This document shows, piece after piece, positions 27,483 through 36,163 of a stretch of DNA of 64,000 nt. The DNA lies in assembly GCA_963676905.2 (NCBI GenBank), contig CAXXVE010000001.1:620001-684000 (forward strand), given 5' to 3'. Within the stretch, counting starts at the first letter, position 1, and each line of letters starts with the position of its first letter. The position numbers and the translations under genes were made by a program. The notes under the pieces were generated by a model. That model saw only the letters and a program-made list of their open reading frames with translations, ran no database searches and had not been told where the DNA came from. This DNA comes from Oceanispirochaeta sp963676905 (GTDB lineage: Bacteria; Spirochaetota; Spirochaetia; DSM-2461).

Positions 27483-28331
27483 TCAGGCTGCGGCGGAGGC
27501 TCTCTTGCGGGGCTTCCGTCTGTTTTCCAGGGTATTTACGATTCTGGCAACTTCCTTGAGTTTATAGAAGTTGAGATTTGTATACTGAAACTTGCTTAAT
27601 AGAGCGGGCCCTGTCTCCTCAAGGCAGGCAACGCCGCCGTTGTCACCCAGTCCGTTTATGGTGAGGCTGACAGCATCGGCACCGCCGCGGATGGAACGGA
27701 GTGTGTTTTCAAGCCCCAGACCGCCGTTATTGTGGCCATGGAACTCAAGAGAGGCGTTGGTCCTCATCTTTACTGTTTCAAAAAACTTCTGCAGATTTTC
27801 CGGGGAGATGCGGTTTTCAGAGTCCGCCAGTCTGAATCTCAGAGCTCCGTAGTGGGTTGCTCTTGAAATAAAGCGGTTCAGACGGACAAGATCACCGTTA
27901 AAGGGATTGGAGATACCCACGCTGACATAGTCGAAATGGTCAAAGCTCTTTTTGATCATCTCCTTCATGCCGGCAAGATCCTTCTCAAAATCCCCTGCAG
28001 AACGGTTTTGGGAAATTGTCTCTTCAGGGAAACATATATGAATGCTGTTTACAGAGCAGCGCTTCGCCAGCTCGATGGATGCCATGGAAGCCTTGACCCA
28101 GCAGGTAACAAGAGTACCGGGGTTCTCAATCTTCATCTGACGGATAGCCCTGCATTCACGGGGACCTTTAGCGGGAATACCGGCCTCAATTTCATTTACA
28201 CCGGAAAGGGAGAGCAGACGGGCGATCTTCAGTTTTTCCATTTCTGAATACTCCCGACCGGGCATCATGCTTTTCTCTCTTAATGTGGAGTCTACAACCC
28301 ACAGAGCTTTGTCTTTGCTGGTAACAGCCAT
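27483..28331 (-). CDS. HMGL-like aldolase/synthase, homocitrate-synthase-like, short form
   Basis: A 282-residue TIM-barrel enzyme of the DRE-TIM (HMG-CoA lyase / isopropylmalate- and homocitrate-synthase) superfamily. The metal/catalytic motif is STLREKSMMPGREYS near residues 15-29: Arg 18 is kept but the usual Asp of TLRD is Glu 19. The HxH metal ligands are at 198-200 (EFHGHNNGGLGLENT), and the C-terminal loop reads SLTINGLGDNGGVACLE where NGxGERxGN is usual. It lacks the LeuA regulatory domain and much of the linker subdomain, resembling NifV in length. No nif or leu genes are nearby. The substrate cannot be named. AGGAGG precedes the ATG. It is divergent from nadE. Confidence 0.75.
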   Translation of the reverse strand: MAVTSKDKALWVVDSTLREKSMMPGREYSEMEKLKIARLLSLSGVNEIEAGIPAKGPRECRAIRQMKIENPGTLVTCWVKASMASIELAKRCSVNSIHICFPEETISQNRSAGDFEKDLAGMKEMIKKSFDHFDYVSVGISNPFNGDLVRLNRFISRATHYGALRFRLADSENRISPENLQKFFETVKMRTNASLEFHGHNNGGLGLENTLRSIRGGADAVSLTINGLGDNGGVACLEETGPALLSKFQYTNLNFYKLKEVARIVNTLENRRKPRKRASAAA

Positions 28332-28398
28332 AGCCTTATCCTCCTGAAAATGTGTAAAGACCTTTTCCTGAAATGATCTCTACCGCTCTTTGTTATTC

Positions 28399-28412
28399 AC
28401 TATTGCAATAGT
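28399..28412. promoter_or_regulatory. 14-bp perfect palindrome between divergent genes
   Basis: ACTATTGCAATAGT is its own reverse complement and lies in the 316-bp region between the HMGL-like gene and nadE, about 70 bp upstream of the HMGL start. It is a possible operator for a dimeric regulator. The rest of this intergenic stretch shows only the nadE promoter. Confidence 0.4.
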
Positions 28413-28596
28413 TGTGCCATTTCAATATTTAAGAGATTATTAGGATACAGTTATTTTCCTGATAAGAACTTAGAAGAACAGAGATATGAATGGTCCACTC
28501 CCGGAAGCCTCTCTGAACATCTACACAATGGTAATTATAAAACCACAAAACAACATAATTGTAGGGTTCCATGCCGGCCGGCACTTTCCTCTTCTG

Positions 28597-28625
28597 TTGA
28601 CAGCTGTGACGAGGAAAGCTAAATT
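28597..28625 (+). promoter_or_regulatory. Sigma70-type promoter of nadE
   Basis: TTGACA (28597-28602), 17-bp spacer, TAAATT (28620-28625). The start near 28632 leaves a ~16-nt leader with AAGGGGAG before the ATG at 28648. This excludes the longer open frame that begins at 28486. Confidence 0.7.
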
Positions 28626-28647
28626 CAACTCAGTAAGGGGAGAATCC

Positions 28648-30612
28648 ATGAAAAAAAACGGTTTCGCGAGAATCTGCACCGCTGTGCCCGCTGTCAAGCC
28701 GGCGGCTGTTGAAAAAAACCTGGAGCAGATTACAGCTCTTATTGAAAGGATAAAACCTGAAGAGCCGGACCTTCTTGTCCTCCCGGAACTCTGCATCAGC
28801 GGCTACAGCTGCTCCGACCTGTTCCGGCAGTCCTCACTCCTGGACCGGTCCCGGAAAGGCCTCATGAGCCTCGCCGAAAAAACGGTCGACCTTGATTTTC
28901 CGGTTATAGCCGGACTGCCCCTGGCACTCAGCAGCTCTCTCTACAACTGTGCAGCAGTACTTTTCAGGGGTCAGGTTCTGGGAATTGTCCCCAAAACTTT
29001 TCTGCCCAACAGCAATGAGTTCTATGAACAGCGCTGGTTCAGCAGCGGCCGGAACTGTCTGGAGGATTCGGTAACAATTAATGGAGGAGAAATCCCCTTC
29101 GGCACCGACCTGATCTTCAGGGACTCGGAAAATCCCCTTATGCGTTTTGCCATAGAGATCTGCGAAGACCTCTGGTCTCCCCTCCCCCCCAGTACGGCCC
29201 TCTCCCTGGGGGGAGCCCTTGTCATAGCCAATCCTTCGGCAAGCAACGAGCTTGTAGGCAAGGCGGACTACCGCAAGCAGCTCTGTTCACAGCAGTCCGC
29301 GCGATGTCTGGCTGCCTACGCCTATGCCTCTGCGGGCCCCGGAGAGTCTACAACCGACACTGTCTATGGCGGCGACACACTTATATATGAAAACGGCCGC
29401 CTCCTGAAGGAAGGCGAGCGCTTCAACCCCGAAAGCTCCTTTATATGCAGCGATACGGATCTGGAGTTCCTTGAGTACCAGAGGATCGGCTCGGCCACAT
29501 GGTCGCAGTCCATGGAACTGGAGGGCATGCCCTTCCGGTATATAGAGTATGCAGGGGCCCCGGTGAACACCGGACACGGCCATGACGCGGTTGACGGCAG
29601 GCTGCTGAGAACCGTCGACCCCCACCCCTTTGTCCCCTCCTCAAAAGATGACCGTACCGCCCGTTGCCGCGAAATATTCTCCATACAGAGCACAGCCCTG
29701 GCGGCGAGGCTGCGGCATATCGGCAGCAAAACCGCAGTTCTCGGACTTTCGGGAGGCCTCGACTCCACACTGGCCCTCCTTGTGGCCCGGGAAGCTTTTG
29801 AACGGGTCGGCCTGGATATAGGCGGACTTCAGTGCTACACGATGCCAGGATTCGGAACAACCAAACGGACAAAGGGCAACGCCGAGCTCCTCTGCGAGGA
29901 GATGGGAATTCCCCTTGAGGTTCTGGATATAAAGAAGGTCTGCACCCTGCAGATGGAGGAACTGGAACACCATGGTGAGCCCTCGGATGTGGCCTATGAG
30001 AATGTTCAGGCCCGCCAGAGGACCATGTATCTTATGAACAAGGCCAACATGCTGGGAGGCATTGTCATTGGAACGGGAGACCTGTCGGAACTGGCTCTGG
30101 GCTGGTGTACCTACAACGGAGACCACATGTCCATGTACGCCGTCAACACAGGAGTACCCAAAACCCTTGTCCGCTACCTTGTTCAATTTGTTGCCGACCA
30201 GGAGTCAAACAAAAAGGCTGCCGACATTCTCTACGACATCATAGACACCCCCATCAGCCCGGAACTGCTTCCCCCGGACAAGCAGGGGGAGATCCTGCAG
30301 AAGACTGAGGACGTCATCGGGCCCTACGAGCTCCACGACTTCTACCTCTACCAGATAGTCCGCTGCGGTTTCGGTCCTGCAAAAACCCTGGATTTGGCTG
30401 AAATTGCCTTCAACCGAAGCTATGACAGGCAGACAATAAAGAAGTGGCTGCGCAGCTTTATCTGGCGCTTTTTTACACAGCAGTTCAAGCGTTCCTGTCT
30501 GCCCGACGGCCCCAAAGTGGGTACAATAGCCCTCTCTCCAAGAGGAGACTGGCGTATGCCCAGTGATTCTGATCCTGAAATATGGCTGAAAGAACTGGAA
30601 TTAACCGACTGA
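28648..30612 (+). CDS. nadE: NAD+ synthetase, glutamine-hydrolysing
   Basis: A 654-residue two-domain enzyme that amidates deamido-NAD+ with ammonia channelled from glutamine. The N-terminal nitrilase-type glutaminase (residues 1-~290) has the Glu of LLVLPELCISGY, the Lys of GIVPKTFLPN and the Cys of FAIEICEDLW, the CN-hydrolase triad. The C-terminal synthetase carries the PP-loop LGLSGGLDSTLALL near 365 and the NAD-site stretch IVIGTGDLSELALGWCTYNGDH. Length fits the long bacterial NadE. A 54-codon in-frame extension upstream is rejected because the promoter and ribosome site point to 28648. It is divergent from the HMGL-like gene and followed closely by gnd. Confidence 0.96.
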   Translation: MKKNGFARICTAVPAVKPAAVEKNLEQITALIERIKPEEPDLLVLPELCISGYSCSDLFRQSSLLDRSRKGLMSLAEKTVDLDFPVIAGLPLALSSSLYNCAAVLFRGQVLGIVPKTFLPNSNEFYEQRWFSSGRNCLEDSVTINGGEIPFGTDLIFRDSENPLMRFAIEICEDLWSPLPPSTALSLGGALVIANPSASNELVGKADYRKQLCSQQSARCLAAYAYASAGPGESTTDTVYGGDTLIYENGRLLKEGERFNPESSFICSDTDLEFLEYQRIGSATWSQSMELEGMPFRYIEYAGAPVNTGHGHDAVDGRLLRTVDPHPFVPSSKDDRTARCREIFSIQSTALAARLRHIGSKTAVLGLSGGLDSTLALLVAREAFERVGLDIGGLQCYTMPGFGTTKRTKGNAELLCEEMGIPLEVLDIKKVCTLQMEELEHHGEPSDVAYENVQARQRTMYLMNKANMLGGIVIGTGDLSELALGWCTYNGDHMSMYAVNTGVPKTLVRYLVQFVADQESNKKAADILYDIIDTPISPELLPPDKQGEILQKTEDVIGPYELHDFYLYQIVRCGFGPAKTLDLAEIAFNRSYDRQTIKKWLRSFIWRFFTQQFKRSCLPDGPKVGTIALSPRGDWRMPSDSDPEIWLKELELTD

Positions 30613-30662
30613 ATCGATATTATTATTAGTTAACTGAATTTTAAATTTCCCTGGAGGATAAC

Positions 30663-32111
30663 ATGAAAGCGGATATCGGACTTGTAGGACTGGCGGTCAT
30701 GGGTCAGAACCTCGTTCTCAATATGAATGACCACGGCTATACGGTAGCCGTATATAACAGGACCGAACAGGTTACCAGGGATTTTCTCTCCGGCAACGCG
30801 GCCGGAAGAGAGACCATTCTCGGAATGAGCACCCTTGAGGAACTGGCAGCCTCCCTGAAGCGGCCCCGTAAGATCATGATAATGGTCAAGGCCGGCCCCG
30901 TAGTGGATGCGGTGATCGACAGTCTCCTGCCCTTTCTGGAAGAGGGGGACATTATCATAGACGGAGGCAACTCCCACTACCCCGATTCAACAAGAAGGAT
31001 GAACAGCCTGAAAGAGAAGGGAATCCTCTTTGTGGGAAGCGGTGTGTCCGGCGGAGAAGAGGGTGCCAGAAGAGGCCCCTCCCTGATGCCCGGGGGAAAC
31101 CCGGAAGCCTGGCCCCATATCAAAGAGATACTTCAGGCCATCAGCGCCAAAGCCGACGGCGACCCCTGTTGCGACTGGGTAGGCGAAGAGGGTGCGGGAC
31201 ACTATGTGAAAATGGTCCACAACGGCATCGAATACGGTGACATGCAGCTTATCGGAGAAGCCTACCATCTGATGAGCGAGGGTATGGGTATCGGCGCCGA
31301 TGAGATGAGCGGAATATTCAAATCATGGAACAAGGGCCCTCTGGACAGCTATCTGATTGAGATTACCGGAGAAATTCTTGAATACAAAGACACAGACGGC
31401 ACCCCCCTTGTGGAGAAGATAAAAGACAGCGCCGGACAGAAGGGTACCGGAAAGTGGACCGGCATAGCCGCCCTGGATACAGGCATACCCCTGACCCTTA
31501 TCGGTGAAGCTGTATTTGCACGCTGCCTCTCTTCCATCAAGGATGAGCGGGTTAAGGCATCATCCCTCTATCACAGTCCCGAGAAGACTCCCGTCTCCGA
31601 CAGGATCTCCTTTCTGAAGGATCTGGAACAGGCTCTGCTTGCCTCCAAACTGATCTCCTACGCACAGGGCTTTATGCTGCTGCGCCAGGCCGCTGCCGAC
31701 TTCGGCTGGAAGCTGAACTACGGCGCCATTGCCCTGATGTGGCGGGGAGGCTGCATCATCCGCAGCACCTTCCTTGGAGATATCAAGAAAGCCTTCGACG
31801 ACAATCCCGAACTGGAAAACCTTCTTCAGGCGGACTACTTCAGAAATATTATGGAGCAGGGACAGGCCTCATGGCGCCGTGTAGTGGGCCAGGCGGTCCA
31901 GTGGGGCATTCCCCTCCCCGCCATGAGCTCCGCCCTTACCTTCTTTGACGGCTACAGGACGGCGAGGCTTCCGGCCTCCCTTATTCAGGCTCAGAGAGAC
32001 TACTTCGGTGCCCACTCCTACGAACGTCTGGACAAGCCTGCGGGAGAATTTTTCCATACAGACTGGACCGGTGAAGGCGGCGGTGTCGCGGCCTCTACCT
32101 ACAACGTCTGA
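30663..32111 (+). CDS. gnd: 6-phosphogluconate dehydrogenase, decarboxylating
   Basis: A 482-residue enzyme of the oxidative pentose phosphate pathway: 6-phosphogluconate plus NADP+ to ribulose 5-phosphate, CO2 and NADPH. The Rossmann fold opens IGLVGLAVMGQNLVLNMNDHG. The substrate motif is FVGSGVSGGEEGARRGPSLMPGG, and the catalytic Lys/His lie in GHYVKMVHNGIEYGDMQ. The C-terminal tail retains SSALTFFDGYRTARLPASLIQAQRDYFGAH and FHTDWTG. The size is that of the dimeric long form. GGAGG precedes the ATG. The gap to nadE is 50 bp with no terminator seen, so the two may share a transcript. Confidence 0.97.
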   Translation: MKADIGLVGLAVMGQNLVLNMNDHGYTVAVYNRTEQVTRDFLSGNAAGRETILGMSTLEELAASLKRPRKIMIMVKAGPVVDAVIDSLLPFLEEGDIIIDGGNSHYPDSTRRMNSLKEKGILFVGSGVSGGEEGARRGPSLMPGGNPEAWPHIKEILQAISAKADGDPCCDWVGEEGAGHYVKMVHNGIEYGDMQLIGEAYHLMSEGMGIGADEMSGIFKSWNKGPLDSYLIEITGEILEYKDTDGTPLVEKIKDSAGQKGTGKWTGIAALDTGIPLTLIGEAVFARCLSSIKDERVKASSLYHSPEKTPVSDRISFLKDLEQALLASKLISYAQGFMLLRQAAADFGWKLNYGAIALMWRGGCIIRSTFLGDIKKAFDDNPELENLLQADYFRNIMEQGQASWRRVVGQAVQWGIPLPAMSSALTFFDGYRTARLPASLIQAQRDYFGAHSYERLDKPAGEFFHTDWTGEGGGVAASTYNV

Positions 32112-32154
32112 TTTTTAAGTTTTTTTCGCGATTATTCGGTTTCCAATTCCCTAT

Positions 32155-32190
32155 GGCGGTTTGACTTAAAAAACCGCCGTGGGGTATACT
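32155..32190 (+). promoter_or_regulatory. carD promoter (leaderless) with overlapping inverted repeat
   Basis: TTGACT (32161-32166), an 18-bp spacer and TATACT (32185-32190). The A of the carD ATG is 8 bp after the -10 box, where the transcription start should fall, so the message would lack a leader. GGCGGTTT (32155-32162) and AAACCGCC (32171-32178) form an 8-bp inverted repeat overlapping the -35 box, a likely operator position. Confidence 0.68.
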
Positions 32191-32197
32191 TGCGGCT

Positions 32198-32701
32198 ATG
32201 GAAAAAAAACAGAATACTCTATTTAAAGCCAAGCAGGAAGTTGTTTATCCCACCCAGGGAGTCGGCCACATAGAGAAGATCGAAGAGAAAGAGTTCAAGG
32301 GCAAAAAGATTCTCTACTATGTAATCTACCTTGAAGTATCTGATATGACTGTAATGGTTCCCGTCGACAAGGCCGAGGAGCTTGGTCTGAGAGCGATTGT
32401 TTCCCCCGCGGAATCCAAAAAAGCTCTGGAAATCATCACAAAAGAGTATGAACCTGTACCCACTGACTGGAAGATGCGCTACCAGATGAATGTGGACCTT
32501 CTGAAGAAGGGAGAAGTTACAGACATCGCGACTGTTGTGACAACCCTCTATCACAGAAGCAAGATAAAAGAACTTCCCATCCTTGAGCGGAAACTCTACG
32601 ACAGCGCCCTGAAGCTTCTGATTGATGAGATTTCCTTCTCCATTGGAAAATCCAAAGACGAAGTTGAACAGCTGGTTTTCAGTAAATTAGAATCAGAATG
32701 A
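32198..32701 (+). CDS. carD: CarD/CdnL-family RNA polymerase-binding regulator
   Basis: A 167-residue transcription factor that binds RNA polymerase beta and stabilises open complexes, notably at rRNA promoters. The N-terminal RNAP-interaction domain is typical: FKAKQEVVYPTQGVGHIEKI, then YYVIYLEVSDMTVMVPVDKAEELGLR. The helical DNA-binding domain follows (DWKMRYQMNVDLLKKGEVTD, TLYHRSK, KELPILERKLYDSALKLLIDE). No Shine-Dalgarno lies upstream, consistent with a leaderless mRNA. It overlaps ispD by 4 nt (ATGA), so carD, ispD, ispF and nth probably form one operon. Two rRNA operons occur 13 kb downstream. Confidence 0.94.
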   Translation: MEKKQNTLFKAKQEVVYPTQGVGHIEKIEEKEFKGKKILYYVIYLEVSDMTVMVPVDKAEELGLRAIVSPAESKKALEIITKEYEPVPTDWKMRYQMNVDLLKKGEVTDIATVVTTLYHRSKIKELPILERKLYDSALKLLIDEISFSIGKSKDEVEQLVFSKLESE

Positions 32702-33357
32702 TAAAAGCTGCTATTATCACAGCCGCCGGTTCCAGCAACCGGATGAAGGGCGATGGTAAGAAAGAGTTCAAATTGATCAAAGGAAGAACCGTTCTGGAAA
32801 GAGCCGTTCTTCCTTTTGTTCTTTCTGAAGAGTTCGACCATATCTGTGTCACCTACCCCGCAGGGAAAAAGGAAGACATGGAAAAGGCCCTGCAGAGAAT
32901 TAATTTCCCCATCTCCTATGTTCAGGGAGGAAGCACCAGGCAGGAGTCTGTGCTCAATGCCCTGAGCTGCCTCAAAGAGAGCGGAAGCGACGTGGTTCTG
33001 ATCCATGACGGAGCCCGTCCCCATATCACAGAAGAGCTTATAAGAAGAGTTCTTGAGGGAACCATAAACCGGGGCAACAGTACACCTGTAACCCCGTCAA
33101 TCAGCGCTATGAAAATTCTCACTCCCCTGGGGGACATCGAGGAGCATCTGGTCCGCAGCAGAACCGTCAGCGCACAGACCCCTCAGGGATTCAGCTACCC
33201 CGAGATTATGGAAGCCCACGAAAAGGCCCTGGCTGATCAACGTGACTTTATCGACGACTCTGAGATCTGGTCAGTCTACGTCGGCCCCTCCCACACTGTT
33301 GAGGGAGACGAGGAAAATATTAAGATAACCCATCCCGGAGATCTGAAAGAGTCATGA
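32698..33357 (+). CDS. ispD: 2-C-methyl-D-erythritol 4-phosphate cytidylyltransferase
   Basis: A 219-residue enzyme of the MEP isoprenoid pathway that couples CTP to methylerythritol phosphate. The nucleotide-binding loop is IITAAGSSNRMKGDGKKEF (residues 4-22). Further family motifs are VQGGSTRQESVLNALS, VLIHDGARPHI, and RTVSAQTPQGFSY. Length is typical. The start overlaps the carD stop (ATGA), and its own stop overlaps the ispF start in the same way, so the three are translationally coupled. Adjacent ispD and ispF are common because their products act two steps apart. Confidence 0.96.
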   Translation: MIKAAIITAAGSSNRMKGDGKKEFKLIKGRTVLERAVLPFVLSEEFDHICVTYPAGKKEDMEKALQRINFPISYVQGGSTRQESVLNALSCLKESGSDVVLIHDGARPHITEELIRRVLEGTINRGNSTPVTPSISAMKILTPLGDIEEHLVRSRTVSAQTPQGFSYPEIMEAHEKALADQRDFIDDSEIWSVYVGPSHTVEGDEENIKITHPGDLKES

Positions 33358-33830
33358 GGATCGGAATGGGATATGACATCCACAGGCTCGTTGAAGGGAG
33401 GCCCCTTGTTCTGGGAGGAGTAACAGTCCCCTCACCGAAGGGAGAAGCCGCCCACTCCGACGGAGATGTTCTGATCCATGCCCTGATTGACGCCCTTCTG
33501 GGGGCCGTTGCCATGGGGGATATCGGAACCCACTACCCCCCTTCCGATGCGAAGTGGAAAGATGCCGACTCAAGAGATCTTCTCAGAGACACTCTGAAGC
33601 GCATAACCGCAGCCGGCTATTCCGTGGGCAATGTAGACTGTACCGTTATACTTGAATCTCCGAAACTAGGCCCCCATCGGGAAGCCATCCGCCAGACCCT
33701 GCAGGAGGATCTTAAGATCCCCCTGGACTGCATCTCCTTCAAGGCCAAAACCAAGGAGAAACAGGATGCCGCCGGACGGGGAGAGGCCGTGGAAGCACAG
33801 GCTGCGGTCCTGTTAAAGCCCCTGGACTGA
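33354..33830 (+). CDS. ispF: 2-C-methyl-D-erythritol 2,4-cyclodiphosphate synthase
   Basis: A 158-residue trimeric zinc enzyme that cyclises CDP-methylerythritol 2-phosphate with release of CMP. The zinc ligands Asp 8 and His 10 are in RIGMGYDIHRL and the third His is in HSDGDVLIHALIDALLGA. FPPSDxxWKxADS appears as YPPSDAKWKDADS. The C-terminal VSFKAKTKE-type strand appears as CISFKAKTKEKQDAAGRGE. The ATGA overlap with ispD indicates coupling. Nth follows after 9 bp. Confidence 0.96.
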   Translation: MRIGMGYDIHRLVEGRPLVLGGVTVPSPKGEAAHSDGDVLIHALIDALLGAVAMGDIGTHYPPSDAKWKDADSRDLLRDTLKRITAAGYSVGNVDCTVILESPKLGPHREAIRQTLQEDLKIPLDCISFKAKTKEKQDAAGRGEAVEAQAAVLLKPLD

Positions 33831-33839
33831 ACCGGAACC

Positions 33840-34520
33840 ATGCCAGCCGATGCCAGCCTGCAGAAAAATGATCCCCCCTGGGGTGAGATCTTCAAAATAC
33901 TGAATGAGTTCATGTCATCCTTCGAACTCCCGTCGGTCTCCCTGATCGGGCAGGAAAACGGCACACCCTACAAAATACTTATATCCACACTGATCTCATT
34001 GAGAACAAAAGACGATGTCACACTTTCTGCTTCCAGACGGCTCTTTGAAAGAGCCGACACCCCCGCAGCTATGATCACCCTGGCTAACAGCGAAATTGAA
34101 GAACTGATCTACCCCTGTGGATTTTTCAGGGTCAAGGCTGAGAATATTCTGAAGATTTCAAAGATGATTCTGGAAGATCACGGCGGTGAGGTCCCCGGCA
34201 GTCCGGAAGAGCTTCTTGCATTCCCCGGTGTGGGTCTGAAAACGGCCAACCTGGTACTGAGCCTCGGATTCAGGATTCCCGCCATCTGTGTGGATACCCA
34301 TGTCCACAGAATCGCAAACCGCTTCGGTTGGATAAAGACAACGAAACCCGACGACTCCGTGGCAGCCCTGGAAAGTGTTCTTCCCCGGGAGCACTGGATA
34401 GAAATAAATGAACTGCTTGTGCTGTACGGCCAGCAGATCTGCACCCCCCGGAATCCCCGGTGTTCGGAGTGCCGGCTCAGTCCTCACTGCCTGAGAAAGG
34501 GTGTAGAGCAGAGCCGGTAA
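33840..34520 (+). CDS. nth: Endonuclease III (DNA glycosylase/AP lyase)
   Basis: A 226-residue base-excision-repair enzyme that removes oxidised pyrimidines and nicks abasic sites. The helix-hairpin-helix motif LLAFPGVGLKTANLVL carries the catalytic Lys, and the catalytic Asp is in CVDTHVHRIANR. Four Cys near the C-terminus have the spacing C-x6-C-x2-C-x5-C (CTPRNPRCSECRLSPHC), the [4Fe-4S] loop. LISLRTKDDVT stands where E. coli has LSAQATD, a difference seen in some clades. The ribosome site is weak, which suggests coupling to ispF. It converges on the repeat-protein gene with a 14-bp gap and no clear terminator. Confidence 0.95.
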   Translation: MPADASLQKNDPPWGEIFKILNEFMSSFELPSVSLIGQENGTPYKILISTLISLRTKDDVTLSASRRLFERADTPAAMITLANSEIEELIYPCGFFRVKAENILKISKMILEDHGGEVPGSPEELLAFPGVGLKTANLVLSLGFRIPAICVDTHVHRIANRFGWIKTTKPDDSVAALESVLPREHWIEINELLVLYGQQICTPRNPRCSECRLSPHCLRKGVEQSR

Positions 34521-34534
34521 ACCCGAAGGCCTGC

Positions 34535-36163
34535 CTAATCCGTCAGATCCTCCGGCAGCTTTTTCCTGCTGAATCTTGAGGTCTTGAGAGGATTTCCCCT
34601 GTCATCATAGACCCACACAGCCGCAGCCGTTCCGTCCCTGTTCTCAACGGGCTGTTCATCAATTCCGAAATAGCTTTCGGTTAGGGGATTCCCGAATCTG
34701 TCATAGGTCCACCTGTAGATGGCCACTCCCTCATCGTTGGCCTTGTACTGGCCATAGAGTCCGAACTGGCTCTGGCTGACTACATTACTCTCCTCGTCAT
34801 ACTCCCAGGAGTAGGAGGCAATGCCCTGACTGTTCTCAGCAGGACGCTCCTGTTCATCGTAATGCAGCTCCTCCAGCTTGTTTCCATTAAGGTCGTAGGT
34901 CCAGCGGTAGACGGCAACCCCCATCAGGTCCGTTTTCAGTTCATCATAATCGGAGTAGCTGCGGGACTCCGCCATATTGCCTGCATCATCGTAGACGTAA
35001 CGGTACATGGAAATACCCCAGAGGTCCTCCTTCAGGCTGTCATCCACATCGTAGTACTTCTGCTCGGTAATATTTCCCCGTTCGTCAAACACCCAGCGGT
35101 ACGAGGCGAAGCCGTCGATATCAAGCACTTCGTTCAGGTTCTCATCCAGGTTCTTCTGCTCCAGTTCATTTCCCTGGGGATAGTGAATCCACTTATATAC
35201 AGCCACTCCGGCGGCGTCATAGGTGAGGCTGCCAAGCTCAGAGAAATGCTCCTCCTTGACCCTGTTCCCCATCTCGTCATAGTGCCACTGATATCGCACG
35301 ACACCGTTGTTGTCCGCTGTCAAATCTCCATCGGCGCCGAAGTTCAAACGGGAAGTCTTGTTTCCCTTCCCGTCCCAGTGGTAGACCACAGAGGAGACTC
35401 CCTCCTCATTGGCAACTGGATTCTCATCACTATCGAACCAGCTCTCCCGGACAAGGTTTCCCTTTTCATCCCACTCCCGGCGGACCATGGCGGGCCGGCC
35501 TGCAGAGTCTACAGGAATCCCCAACTCATCAAGCTGAAGGACCCTTGAGAGATTTCCCCGGTCATCATAGAGGTAACGCAGCTCATATACACCGTTGTCC
35601 CCCACCCTGTTGCCGTCGGGATCAAAGTAGAGCTCCGAGACCTTCCGTCCGCTTTTGTTGATATCCCACATAGTAGAGGCGATACCCTTGCTGTTTGCCT
35701 TGAGATTGCCGTAGCGGTCATAGTTGAATGACGCATTGATATAGCCCTGGGAATCCTGCCTCAACCGTACAGAGTAGACACCCTGTTCATCGGGAACAGG
35801 GAGGCCCCGGGAGTCCAGATAACTCCTTCTGATATAGTTTCCGTTGTAGGAGTACTGAATGACCGGAACTCCCAGCAGGGGGTCGGCCAGGGAGGCACCT
35901 CTTCTAAGATACTCTATCCGGCTTATTCTGCCGTCATGAAAGGTGGAAACCCTGTAGCAGTTCACCAAAAGAGCCTCATCATCAGCCAGGGGATACTCCC
36001 CCGCGATCCTCTCGTTCTCGCCGATACGGATCTTCCTGAAGAAGCTGAGCTCCTCCTGAGCCGCCGCAAATCCCGGCAGCATCAGAAACTGAACCGCCAG
36101 AAGGCAGAGTATTACTGTCTTTCTTTTTTCCATTCCTCTTATACCTGTTTTTTTAACTGTCAC
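34535..36163 (-). CDS. Exported protein of fourteen tandem 32-residue WxYDxxGN-type repeats
   Basis: A 542-residue protein with a signal peptide (KTVILCLLAVQFLMLPGFAAA, cleavage ~residue 36). After ~65 residues the rest is about fourteen tandem copies of a 32-residue unit of pattern GVAxYRWxYDxxGNxxExxYxDxxxxPxxN. The WxYDxxGN core recalls RHS/YD repeats (~21 residues) and bacterial beta-repeat solenoids, but the 32-residue period is different and there is no RHS core or toxin tip, so a binding or structural solenoid is likely. Start is GTG 36163, with AAGGA 7 nt upstream; its GTGA overlaps the stop of the cNMP-binding membrane protein gene, so the two are translationally coupled. An ATG at 36133 is the alternative. 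Function unknown. Confidence 0.78.
   Translation of the reverse strand: MTVKKTGIRGMEKRKTVILCLLAVQFLMLPGFAAAQEELSFFRKIRIGENERIAGEYPLADDEALLVNCYRVSTFHDGRISRIEYLRRGASLADPLLGVPVIQYSYNGNYIRRSYLDSRGLPVPDEQGVYSVRLRQDSQGYINASFNYDRYGNLKANSKGIASTMWDINKSGRKVSELYFDPDGNRVGDNGVYELRYLYDDRGNLSRVLQLDELGIPVDSAGRPAMVRREWDEKGNLVRESWFDSDENPVANEEGVSSVVYHWDGKGNKTSRLNFGADGDLTADNNGVVRYQWHYDEMGNRVKEEHFSELGSLTYDAAGVAVYKWIHYPQGNELEQKNLDENLNEVLDIDGFASYRWVFDERGNITEQKYYDVDDSLKEDLWGISMYRYVYDDAGNMAESRSYSDYDELKTDLMGVAVYRWTYDLNGNKLEELHYDEQERPAENSQGIASYSWEYDEESNVVSQSQFGLYGQYKANDEGVAIYRWTYDRFGNPLTESYFGIDEQPVENRDGTAAAVWVYDDRGNPLKTSRFSRKKLPEDLTD

Noticed and set aside
28486..28647. 54-codon N-terminal extension of nadE
   Set aside because: Contains the promoter, and the nitrilase domain begins just after the ATG at 28648, which has a good ribosome site.
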